Positions 30,401-37,594 of a stretch of 64,000 nucleotides of DNA are shown here, piece after piece. Each line of letters starts with the position of its first letter. Positions within the stretch are counted from its first letter, which is position 1. The notes beneath the pieces were generated by a model. It saw only the letters and a program-made list of their open reading frames with translations, searched no databases and was not told where the DNA came from. The position numbers and the translations under genes are program-made. The stretch is from positions 81,947,574-82,011,573 of the forward strand of contig NC_087063.1 in assembly GCF_963678635.1 (NCBI RefSeq). The letters are read 5' to 3'. The stretch comes from Symsagittifera roscoffensis. Lineage: Eukaryota; Xenacoelomorpha; Acoela; Convolutidae.

Positions 30401-32658
30401 TTTTTTATTGCTATTTTCCTTAATTGTGGTGTTAAGGTCATCATTAAGATTTCTGTCATCTTTGTGTTTTTATAGTCATGTGTATTTAATGAATATGCTT
30501 TTCGAACTAGTGTTTCGATTCGTACTGCTATTTGCTTGATGGTTTCGTTTGGTAATCTGCGAATTTCATTACATAAAACTCTTTGTTGTTGTTTGTTTCT
30601 TTCGGAGTCAAACATTTTTGAAAATTCCTGTGTAAACCTTTTCCAGTTTGATTTTATTTCTAGAGGTAGTACTGAAAACCATTTTTGAGCTGCGCCATCT
30701 AAGGTTGTTTGTATTAACGCTGTGCGTCTATGTATCCAGTTTTGATGTAGTGGCGTATTAATTGGTTCAGGTCCAATATTTAAAATCAGGTTTGCTGTTA
30801 CTGCATTTAAATAATCTTCTACAGAGTATTCAGGGTCTGTTCCTGTGAAAACCATTAAAGGTTTATTTGATGTTATTGATGATCCACCCATAAGGTATGG
30901 ATTCATTGTCATTTGTAATGATTCTGCTGCATTTGGCATTTGAGAAAAATTTGAAAGTTGGTTTCTTGTTATTTCATGTTGTTGGAGATAATATGGGAGT
31001 GGTATTTCATTTTGCATTTGTGATGGTTGATACGAGTGTGCAGTCATTGGATTTTGTTGTTGAATTGGTTGAAAAGATTGTGTATTAATTAGATTTTGTT
31101 GTTGAATTGGTTGTTGATGTTGTGCATCTATTGGTTGTGGAGAAAAATTTCTATGATTTGTACGTGTTCTCTGTATTCCTTGTCTACGATATTCTTGAGT
31201 GTTTGGTGCAAATATATCTGGTTGTAAGAAATCATCATCTGAGGATAAATAATCCATTTGATAAGATGTCTGTTTTTTATTTTTATTTTGTTGAAAAAAT
31301 GGGTAATTTTCACTGTGATCCTGTGGAGGATTTGTTTGGAAATTTATTGAATTAGGTTGGGTCATTGGGTTATCCCAATTTCGAGATCTTGTATATTGGT
31401 TAAAATTTCTTTGTGGTTGATTATATGTTTTTGAAGGATGTATATAATTATAATTATGGTCTGCAAAGTTGTTTCTAGTGAATGTTTTGCGTGTTTTTGA
31501 TGGTATTGTCATGGGTCTGTATGTTTGGTAATCCATATGTGAATATTTAGGGGCAACCGAAGGTTTAACGGTTGATTGTAAGGTTACCTGTGTTTGTGAA
31601 GGATTTGTATTTCTTGGTGTTGTTAAATTTGGGCGTATTGGTGAAATACTTTGTTGTGTAGTTGTTGTGTGTACAATTTCTTCATTTATGAAGTGTGATG
31701 GTGTCTGGATATCTTGTTGAGTAAGATTCCTAGTTCCATTGAGGTTTTCATTGTGTATGACTGTAGAGTTTAAACTATTATTTTGTGTATCGGGCAAAAA
31801 TGTATTATAGTTTAATGGTGTTGCATCAATGGTTAATGGTATTACTTTTACATAATCTCTTATGTAAGATATCGTACTTATTGCTTGACTTGAGATTGAT
31901 TGTGGGAAGCTTATAAATGCGGGATGAGACCATTCGGGGTCCCAAACATAATCTGATTGTTCTGTGATAGCGGTATCATCGTTCGAGTTTTGGGGTCTAA
32001 AATTTTTTCTTGCTTGTGCAATTAAATCAATATTGTGTGTGAAATAATCTATTATGAACCATGCCAAAATTTTTTGTAGATCGTGTTTTGTATGTTGTGA
32101 AACGTCGTCTTTCGTGAAATTTTCTTTAATAATGTTTAAATAACTAGAGAGTAGTGTGATTTCATGTCGTACTTTCAAATGTTTAGATGTTTCTGTCGGT
32201 GAGACATTTGTTATTGGGATTTCGTTTTCTAATATCGAAATATAACTATATATTATTGCGAAAACTTCATTGGTGAATATGGAGTTTGCTCTTTGTGAGT
32301 TATGATATTGGATGCTTTTTATATATTCTGAAAAAACTTTTGAAAATTCTAAATCAAGATCATCTGTTTGAATTGTATATTTTCTATTATTATGGTTTGG
32401 TGAGGTGAATTCTATGGAGTAGATTCCATACTGTTGTGTTATGTTGCATATATCTTTTAAGTAGTGGTCTATGATTTGTCTTTTGATTTTTACATCTGGG
32501 AACTCTGTTTTACATGGACTAATTCCGGGTTCAAATAAATTTAATAGTAAATTTTTGCAAAATATATGCTGTCCTCTATCAGTGGTTGCATCTACTATAA
32601 AAGGAAAGATTTCATCATCATCTGGACTTTCTTCACCTGGGGTGTGCGTTGAGCTCAT
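24436..32658 (-). CDS. gag-pol: Gag-Pol polyprotein of copy B (2740 aa, one ORF)
   Basis: A single uninterrupted frame. Residues 1-580 are a long N-terminal Gag region with a Gln/Asn/Pro-rich second half. A retrotransposon capsid-like domain lies at about 590-765. The zinc knuckle at 842-855 keeps C845, H850 and C855 but has Phe842 where copies A and C have Cys. An Asn/Arg/Ser/Tyr-rich tract follows at about 900-1075. The aspartic protease has D1229-S-G. The RT has TADMNSAY near 1670 and YLDD at 1737-1740. RNase H has D1886, E1929 and D1956. Integrase has a His/Cys zinc site (H2251, H2256, C2283, C2286), the triad D2321, D2381, E2417 (35 residues between the last two) and a GPY motif near 2595, then a Lys/Asn-rich tail without a chromodomain. 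Gag and Pol are in one frame, so the ratio must be set by proteolysis or another mechanism. Confidence 0.97.
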   Translation of the reverse strand: MSSTHTPGEESPDDDEIFPFIVDATTDRGQHIFCKNLLLNLFEPGISPCKTEFPDVKIKRQIIDHYLKDICNITQQYGIYSIEFTSPNHNNRKYTIQTDDLDLEFSKVFSEYIKSIQYHNSQRANSIFTNEVFAIIYSYISILENEIPITNVSPTETSKHLKVRHEITLLSSYLNIIKENFTKDDVSQHTKHDLQKILAWFIIDYFTHNIDLIAQARKNFRPQNSNDDTAITEQSDYVWDPEWSHPAFISFPQSISSQAISTISYIRDYVKVIPLTIDATPLNYNTFLPDTQNNSLNSTVIHNENLNGTRNLTQQDIQTPSHFINEEIVHTTTTQQSISPIRPNLTTPRNTNPSQTQVTLQSTVKPSVAPKYSHMDYQTYRPMTIPSKTRKTFTRNNFADHNYNYIHPSKTYNQPQRNFNQYTRSRNWDNPMTQPNSINFQTNPPQDHSENYPFFQQNKNKKQTSYQMDYLSSDDDFLQPDIFAPNTQEYRRQGIQRTRTNHRNFSPQPIDAQHQQPIQQQNLINTQSFQPIQQQNPMTAHSYQPSQMQNEIPLPYYLQQHEITRNQLSNFSQMPNAAESLQMTMNPYLMGGSSITSNKPLMVFTGTDPEYSVEDYLNAVTANLILNIGPEPINTPLHQNWIHRRTALIQTTLDGAAQKWFSVLPLEIKSNWKRFTQEFSKMFDSERNKQQQRVLCNEIRRLPNETIKQIAVRIETLVRKAYSLNTHDYKNTKMTEILMMTLTPQLRKIAIKKRASHPSSIREPDLDFRKLVDKLEQAEITMKLEETENLKLQYVNRIETTPTNINNIQESETDLVEKITEILNIYEKNPNFKGKPSFKKWFNYCRRYGHSISECRQKQQDNQNKPQKYKEPNKSFYQYMKKDQNLPNKTVHSNNSSGKPLPNNTNYTRNQSPYNSSYRGRSPERRNTHNSSQNHYNRPNSRNNYSRSNSNTQRFVSRSNSQSRNNYYPNNQSRNSSYNRNRNYSYNRNRSYSNNRNQNYPNNQSRNNSYNRSNYNRPNNNYQNRSRNNSQNRHSSYNNRYRNYSQSPHRNNNNYNNSNNRHRSSTPKHQRQINQVQSNPETTSDPPGIDDTVTDTLQLNQINCTSSDSESDTENTLSINMIKVENDYESVIYEQPFSSHIYENQSEFLQNYYTTPINSTPTTQETNEINTTNQTNKNTKTKCLNTNHIYQNIQKEQPKEKIWTIPFLLESPRNKEFQPPDLEIDFLIDSGAESNIINIPTWNEIKTLHPKLTPLETSSKLATAQGSTLINYGKIQLFLLPTRTMEQSKILNKPFKQIFHITDIKYNIIGIPFISKYIPTINILNSKILIKDKYTKTKETSLTFFQRLNKQPPFFSKFYPIFNQQRKHLKPLSGNIYNFSIKQVHQYDKEQNKQKFYMSEFEFKPIHKFFKITISSIKYLKNSNSDIISLHVYNNTPYQVTLPLGLLGYCETNATISPIHEKAYRVNNILQLLDICQSTILNEELSINNIISNENRNTDYFTKTPYFKPTFNISNYTEDQQKFLTMFNFQHSQITQDEFEKLAKQLIKYSSVYATSKFDVGKISSSLHLPLKPDAVFKKQRASKVPIHLHDKVNRLLDILEQYNIISPVNKEEQPKGNTFINPVIILAKGESLKIVLDARYLNSLIDESKCNWPIEPIQVILTKINGKYFTTADMNSAYNQMPLDEQSRRLTQFVIGNQQYEFNRLFYGISIGPAAFSAFMSKIFRPLILNKNAITYLDDVFMQSQTKDEMFNVLKKYHQILQNENLKAAPDKSHFFLTRVKFLGHNIERKTITPLKSRIDAIQKLQPPTNKKKIQEFLGMLNFLSKYVYKMQLYLRPFYNILRQQNNFEWNTEHQTRFEEIKKLLTEQISNTIPDSNQPFYAMCDASNFGIGAALLQSHNGTNKMNLISANSRLFTQAELRLSTLMRECTAIIYTLTEYEFLILGSKHPTVLFTDHKPIIFLFTQKSNPNHRVYRFQLILMKFPNLHIVWTAGKNLALPDTLSRNTPPELLTRKTTVEIPKNIKFYLAENETSPRLECKYAVKTDIEQSQINSLQHFPLYLDCQNNHYEVDLLGTSTFKPIPYSQWIKNNTQQKRTKQHPPKKDHFPLIEKEDLTDKINLSGPQTNDSKYTINQVFDLHDPLDTIPLSKFEIENIFLPPTETITISTLKQYQNLDPIIRQLKSWHKYKTKPVKADSTILGNKTLLRYFRKFNNTTINENTDLLEYKLNEYTVHCLPLSMILIAFNISHTHNIKGHSGSEKTYSNFIQNFYFPNAPIWIKVLCNDCIVCQLNKPYPNQKQISQKQDFKGQSLYFNHRISFDTKGPISPSSEGNSYIMVIVDAFTHYVALNPVPHCNAYYAYTTLYEHWIAKFGLPEILVTDNGTEFINNEIITLCHLYNIKHKPRTSHAPWTNGLVEGMNRSLQEYLRCIINGNDTKYTEWSADVKLFPLAYNSQITTTLGMSPYEMVFNQKPRKPIMFTANSHKNAQGYCQPNKDSICYNLPLHTHDEDHFHHPQILKLASGTHTEWILNRDKKHNEIYQKITKKLLQRQNINEQINSRFTPASELKIGTFVLIPNFNTQKGISKKLQPLRKGPYQIIAKPTDVTYKITDSNKKEIVQHRNNLLPYYPKEYALRELTQLYSFTGLKIIQNEPHLKNTEQNDNTTENQNTKPIATKNNTQNHKESPKQRKNRKMTEQIIPQEQIDKSENRKTTRLRNQPRKNYKIFIPQSKILKKVEFQK

Positions 32659-33100
32659 TTTTTCGTTCGATGACTGTTAATATGTAATTATTAATGTGTC
32701 GAATTGGTTGATTCCAATTGTATAAATGTACTGGTTTGTGTTTATACTGCTTTTTTATTCTTCTTTTTCCTCTTTTTGATGAATTTGAAGTTGTTTCTGA
32801 GTCAGAAAAATATAATTGATCGTGAAGTGGGCAATTTTTATCTATTGTTTCTTTTAGTTTGTAAAGTTCGTCTAAACTGTTGGTTTCTGATTCTGAAAAT
32901 GCGTTTCGATTTTTTGAAAATCTTTTTCGTGTTATTTGTCTTTGTTTCGTTATTATTTTTCTTTTTAGTGTTTGCCGTTTTGTTCGAATGTATCCAACTG
33001 TTTGTGTATGAGGTGTGATTACAAGGTCGTATTTTTTGTTATCTATTTCACAATTGTGTAAAACGATTGTTTGTTTATTCTCTAGGTTTTTAAATGACAT
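32633..33100 (-). CDS. ORF1 of copy B, 155-aa basic protein
   Basis: An ATG ORF upstream of gag, overlapping its start by 26 nt in a different frame. It has an N-terminal mixed region, a Lys/Arg-rich stretch (about residues 40-64), an acidic Ser/Glu patch (about 70-78), and a second basic run near 109-120 (KRGKRRIKKQ). No domain was recognised. Highly charged early proteins in complex retroviruses often act in the nucleus, so a regulatory or RNA-binding role is plausible. Gag may be reached by leaky scanning or reinitiation. Copy C has a broken homologue. Confidence 0.7.
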   Translation of the reverse strand: MSFKNLENKQTIVLHNCEIDNKKYDLVITPHTQTVGYIRTKRQTLKRKIITKQRQITRKRFSKNRNAFSESETNSLDELYKLKETIDKNCPLHDQLYFSDSETTSNSSKRGKRRIKKQYKHKPVHLYNWNQPIRHINNYILTVIERKNELNAHPR

Positions 33101-34032
33101 AAGGTTTAGGATGACGGATGCAAAAGGTTGTTAAATGGTTTCTATTTTCTTAAACTGTTAGTTCTTACGATTTTTTGGTTAGCTTAACCTGGGTCTATTT
33201 GTTCAGGGTTGGAGAGAAAAGTATATCGATTCCGAAGAATGATTTTTTACTTTCTCGTGGCTAGTATAAGTTAAGGTGTTAACTTACTTAATCTTACTTA
33301 GGGGTAGTGATTGTGTTCAAGGGTTGGAGAATAGTAAATCGATCCACAAGGTTCAGGTATAATTAGAACGCGAGTAGTTCGTTAGATACTATTTTAAACT
33401 TACTAAGTCTAAGATTTATCCTGGGTCTGGTAAGAAGGGGGGTCAAGTGAAGGATGAATAACCGAAGTTCTTCACTGTTTATCCTAATTTGAATGATTAG
33501 TTTTGTTTAAAAATTTCTATTAGTCTTAGGTCTTTAGAAAGGGTTGGGTAGTGAATCGACGTTTGAGGTCGTTAGACACTAATTAAGTGGGTGGGGGAGA
33601 ACAAAGTTGTTCTGTTTGATCCAAGGATAAGCCTTGATGATCAAATTTGAAATTTAATTAAGTAGAAAATGATTTAAGATCCAAGGATAAGCCTTGATGA
33701 TCTGGTTTTAAAACTAAGTGAATTTAAGTTTTAATAAAATTTTAAATGTGTGTAAAGGAAAGATTTAGTGTTTTGATGATATTAGTGGGTTTATGATTGC
33801 TGTTATGTTTTAGATGATGGAGCTGGAACAACAGGATGATTTATGATTAGTAACCATTTATTGTCATGCTACTAATTTTTATTTTTATTTTTCAATAAAT
33901 ATTTTTCAAACATGTTTTGTATATTACTGCAGAGTTTTAGGAAAACGATCTTAGATCTTTTTATCAATCGTTATTGTATATTAATAATTTTGTTTAGCGC
34001 CTGAAATGATTTTGAACATTGACTTCAAAATT
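33101..34032 (-). promoter_or_regulatory. Long structured leader of copy B
   Basis: About 930 bases between ORF0 and ORF1. It contains three diverged modules with a GGGTTGG core and an ATCGA word (near 33205, 33315 and 33540). It also has two copies of GATCCAAGGATAAGCCTTGA (about 33618 and 33679), whose centre CAAGG-ATAAG-CCTTG can fold into a hairpin. The arrangement is shared by all three copies and, in part, by the fragments at 56.7 and 57.7 kb. It probably serves packaging, dimerisation, splicing or translation control. Confidence 0.5.
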
Positions 34033-34266
34033 TTATGTTTGCAAATGAAAATCTAAATTCATTGCTAGTAGTATTCTAAATACAAAAGTTTGTGTTGGCT
34101 TTTGCCGAACTATCATATAACTATATGGTAAGTTTCTACTTTGTCGTATGTCGTCTCTGGTTCGAGGTCTTCTTCCAATTCCGGGTAGTTCTGTTATGGT
34201 TCGGAATATTGGCTCTGATCTATTGAGTCGTAGAGACATTTCGATTAAATTATTGTCGTATAACAT
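34033..34266 (-). CDS. ORF0 of copy B, 77-aa leader ORF
   Basis: The first ORF after the PBS. It is 77 codons long, has the same length as in copy A, and is about 92 per cent identical by eye. It is Arg-rich, with GRRPRTRDDIRQSR in the middle. Met10 begins a block (MSLRLNRSEPIFRT) that is also found in the decayed copy C. It may be a regulatory upstream ORF, or a first coding exon that gives a start codon to the ATG-less ORF5 after splicing. Confidence 0.52.
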   Translation of the reverse strand: MLYDNNLIEMSLRLNRSEPIFRTITELPGIGRRPRTRDDIRQSRNLPYSYMIVRQKPTQTFVFRILLAMNLDFHLQT

Positions 34267-34333
34267 TTTGTAAATGTTTTTGTCTAATTTCTAATCTATT
34301 TTGGTTAATTCTAAGCTATTAAGGTCTTGTTCG

Positions 34334-34351
34334 AGACTTATGGTCGCACCA
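34334..34351 (-). other. Primer-binding site of copy B
   Basis: The element strand reads TGGTGCGACCATAAGTCT starting two bases after the LTR end. TGG is the usual tRNA-CCA complement. The remaining bases matched no tRNA that could be named with confidence. Confidence 0.65.
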
Positions 34352-34353
34352 GA

Positions 34354-34763
34354 TGAGTTAGGACCGAGTTGGTTAACTCATAGAGTAATTTCGGATAGGG
34401 TACACCGTCTGCTCGTCACGCTATCTTATTTTCGGCCGGATAGATTCGTGCAACTTCTTAGTCTAATACCGATCCTAATCTTACTCTTATACTATCTAGT
34501 CTCAGGTTGTTTAACTAGTCTCTGCTAGGCTCAATAGATCTAGGGTATACTGGTTTATTGCGGCTGCTGAAGTGCTCGGGAGAGTCCAACTAATTTCTAA
34601 GTTAAATTCAAATCTCTCTGGTGCTGAAATTACAAGTAACTTCAGCACTTACAAATAAGTGGGTTGTTAGTTTGATGGATCATGATTGGTTAATATTAAA
34701 TACTTTACATTGGTAAAATATCTAAATTATCCAATCATAAAATGTAGTTTAGATCAGGTTCCA
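34354..34763 (-). repeat. 5' LTR of copy B
   Basis: 410 bp, TG...CA, with no difference found from the 3' LTR at 15852-16261. The AATAAA signal lies at 34554-34559 on the element strand. A strong inverted repeat lies at 34621-34648. CCAAT words lie in the first 80 bases of U3. Confidence 0.96.
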
Positions 34764-34767
34764 AGTT
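34764..34767. repeat. Target-site duplication AGTT (right) of copy B
   Basis: Matches 15848-15851 on the other side of the element. Confidence 0.85.
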
Positions 34768-35092
34768 GTAGAAAAGATACCAGCCACAGTTTCAAAGCAT
34801 GCTCTCTTTTTTCAAAATGATATGTAACAAAATATGTTCATTATGGTCTACATCTTTCTAATTCAATGGTCTTCTGTCGTCAGTATGGTAGTGTTGTTCT
34901 GTGGAAGTACTTAGGTTGGTTATAAAAAAGAAAAAAGTTACGGTAATAGAAAAAAAATAACGTCGTGCTGAGTTTTGTTAACGTGCGTCGAATGTCTTAA
35001 GTCTAACAAAAAAATGACAGCGTAATAAGGCTTGGTAACGTCCCGCACCAAGCGTTCATGTATCACAGTCGATTATATTGTCATAATATGGT

Positions 35093-35507
35093 CAGCAGGG
35101 GCGGAGTAGGATTTTCTCGAGGGGGCGGATTTTCAAAAATTTTTCGAAAATTTTGTCGACCCATTTTTTAGGTCGACCAAACTGATTTTTTGGGATCTCT
35201 CACGAAGCACTAAAAAGTCCTTGTATTGGCCTTTTTTTATGTTTCTGCGCCGCAGGCAGGCAGGCAAAGTTTTGAAAAATGTGGCCAAAAAAGACGTTTT
35301 AAAGCACTTTTGGAAAACTTTGACAAAAAAATTGCATTTTTTCGGCGCGCGATTCCCCCTCAAAAATAGTATATATTGGCTGCGAAGGGGCCTTTAGAAA
35401 AACTTTAGGGTCCGTCAACAACATTGATATCTAAAAACAAAACTAGCCCCCCCTAATTTTGCCCCCGCCCCTAAATCCTATCACCCCCTCCCTTGAATCC
35501 GCCGCTG
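35093..35507. mobile_element. Short TIR element (MITE-like), about 415 bp
   Basis: The ends are imperfect inverted copies of a CAGCRGGGGCGGA/CAGCGGCGGATTCAAGGG type, followed inside by GGATTT and G-rich runs. This end style is common in hAT-like non-autonomous elements. The interior has no gene. An 8-bp target duplication could not be confirmed. Confidence 0.5.
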
Positions 35508-35529
35508 ATCGTCAATATCTATAAATAAA

Positions 35530-36870
35530 AAAATTAACAAATTAATCGATTATAATCCATTAAAACTGATTATAGTCGTAAACTTTTTATGCCAATATAA
35601 TCCATTAAAATCGATTATAATCCATTGAAAGTGCATTAAAAATCTAATACTTTTTATGCCAATATAATCTATTATAAACGATTATAATCAATTAAAATGG
35701 ATTTTTCGAGAATTTAATTATGAAAGTTACAATTTTTTTCAAAGTTTAATAATTTATTTAAAAATCCCCTTTAACCCCCCCTCCAACACCGTTTCTAGCC
35801 AAACCCCCCCCCCCCCGTTTAACCCCCCCCCCCCACCCCTTAACTCCCTCCCTGTCAGTTAACCACAACTGCCATTCGCCCCCTTATGGTTGATCATGGG
35901 GGATTATTATTTATTCCTAGAATTTGGGGAGACGGTTTATAATTGACACCATCCCCCCCCCAGCTAAGCCCGCGACCAGCGACCAGTTTACCCCCCCCCC
36001 CCCCCCCCCCCCCCCAGTCCTTCTTCCTTAAGTTATTATAATCTTAATAATATTATTATAATTATAGTTATACAATATTATAATCGTAATGTTTTTATGC
36101 CAAAATAATCCATTATATTCAATTATAATGGATTTTAATCCTAATATTTTTAATACCAATATATTTCATTATAATCGGTTTTAAGCAATGATAATGGATT
36201 TTTTCGAGTGGTTATTCATGAATTTTGCAAAATTTCCAAAGTTATTTCTCTTTTTTTGTTTTACTTTACCCCCCTCCTTCCTGCCAGTTAACCATAACCG
36301 CCATTCGCCCTCTTCTGGTTGACCATGGGGGATTAATTATTCGTAGATTTTGAGGAGGGGTTAATGATTGACACACCACTGAGGTGGGGGATAAACCGGT
36401 GGAGTGGGGGTGAACTGATGTGTGTTTGTGTGTGTGTGTGGGGGTGGGGGGTTAAACTGAGTGGGGACTGTCAAGTGTTAACACCCCTAAGTCTACTAAA
36501 AAAAGTCAAGAAAACTTGAGGGGTGACGTTGAGACTTAGTCTTTAGTTAAAGAAATGGCATACATATACATTTTACAAAACTCTTGCAAAATTTGCAAAA
36601 TTTCTGCAAAAATAAACGAAATTATTTCTTAAAATAAAAAGGATTATAATGGATTATAATGGATTTTCTTTTCAAAACTAATCGATTATGATGGAATATC
36701 GATTATGATGCAAAAAAATTTGGTTTCCTTGCCAAAAATAAATGGATTATAATTTTTCAAAAACAGTCGGTTATAATGCAAAATAATAGAATTCGAGGTC
36801 TGAAATTTAAATCTCTAATGGATTATTTATATTGGATTATTTTTGTCTCGGGAATCCATTATAATCGATT
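35530..36870. repeat. Repeat region with clustered GGATTA/TAATCC words and C runs
   Basis: About 1.3 kb with at least twelve GGATTA or TAATCC words, often joined as near-palindromes such as GGATTATAATCC. A larger unit seems duplicated: a stretch near 35690-35960 (ATGGATTTTTCGAG, then GTTAACCA, CCATTCGCC, GATCATGGGGG) recurs near 36190-36380. C runs occur at 35806-35834, and a run of 25 C at 35991-36015. A GT-rich simple repeat lies at about 36419-36452. No gene was seen. Confidence 0.65.
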
Positions 36871-37390
36871 AAAACTATGGGCGCTCTATGCGGGTTGTTT
36901 CAATGGTCTTACAACTGACGAAAAGTTGACGTCGTAATGAGTTTTTTGACGTTCCTTATGAGCTGCATAAAAATTTGCGCTTTCCACTCATCGGCACGTT
37001 ATATGTTTTGCTTCACTTGCCACATACATTCCAAAACAAATTAGATTTTTTTGCCCGAACTACTGTTGTCAAATAAAAATATTTATCGTCAAAAGTAATT
37101 CGGACCCAAATTTTAAAATGTAAGTATATATTTCGTACCTTGAAGCAACCACTCATTCAATTGATGAAACTTCAGTTGAGAAACGGTTTGCCGACTTTCA
37201 ATAACGCAGTTTAGAAGCTTCGACAAAAAAAAATTGTTTACAATTATTTGAAGTTTCTCAAAGACAACATACATATAATAACCAACGATCTATCATAAAT
37301 TAAAACCATCTCATGATTTGAAGTGCTAGATAGCTAGGACAGCGAGGAACAAGATTTCAAGATCGTTTTTCTTTGTTATTGTTCGTAAAC
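36871..37390. other. Upstream region of the lipase gene
   Basis: AT-rich, with no gene seen. A promoter for the lipase gene probably lies here, but no element could be pinned down. Confidence 0.3.
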
Positions 37391-37576
37391 ATGAAAGTAA
37401 AAGAAATAATACTGGATATTTTAATTGCTGAAACTATCTTACTACTAATTATCGAACGAGATCGAAACAGGTATCACATTGAAACCCTATCAACTGAGAT
37501 TGGGATTAACAAAAAAAGAAAAAATTTCCCTCAGGATATAAAAAAAATTTTGAAAGCCACAAAGTTTTTGTTTTAG
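37391..37576 (+). CDS. Small ORF upstream of and in frame with the lipase gene
   Basis: A 61-codon ATG ORF with a hydrophobic stretch (IILDILIAETILLLII) and a Lys-rich end. It stops at TAG 37574-37576, only 18 bases before the lipase ATG and in the same frame. A TATACAG splice-acceptor-like word lies between them (about 37577-37583). It may be an upstream ORF, a first exon with a signal anchor, or chance. Confidence 0.3.
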   Translation: MKVKEIILDILIAETILLLIIERDRNRYHIETLSTEIGINKKRKNFPQDIKKILKATKFLF

Positions 37577-37594
37577 TATACAGGGTTCTCATCG

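Larger units (their letters stand above)
15852..34763 (-). mobile_element. Complete 18.9-kb retrovirus-like LTR element, copy B
   Basis: The element is bounded by two 410-bp LTRs that show no difference on reading, with AGTT duplications outside, so the insertion is very recent. From the 5' end (high coordinates) it carries PBS, ORF0, a long structured leader, ORF1, gag-pol, a 600-bp spacer, ORF3, ORF4, ORF5, an env-like gene, ORF7, a 1.6-kb 3' untranslated region and a short purine-rich tract before the 3' LTR. Pol order is protease, RT, RNase H, integrase with a GPY motif, as in Ty3/gypsy elements and retroviruses. Size and gene number far exceed a usual gypsy element (5-9 kb). The only obvious defect is the loss of the first Cys of the Gag zinc knuckle. 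Confidence 0.96.

Noticed and set aside
24501-31355. Many plus-strand ORFs of 60-120 codons opposite gag-pol
   Set aside because: They are antisense shadows of an AT-rich coding strand. Their positions follow the real gene and they have no domains.
34053-34356. tRNA gene adjoining the PBS
   Set aside because: A CTCGAAC T-loop-like word occurs, but no T-stem or cloverleaf forms. It is element leader sequence.
35133-35363. 76-codon ORF inside the MITE-like repeat
   Set aside because: No transposase motifs. It probably arises from the inverted, low-complexity interior.
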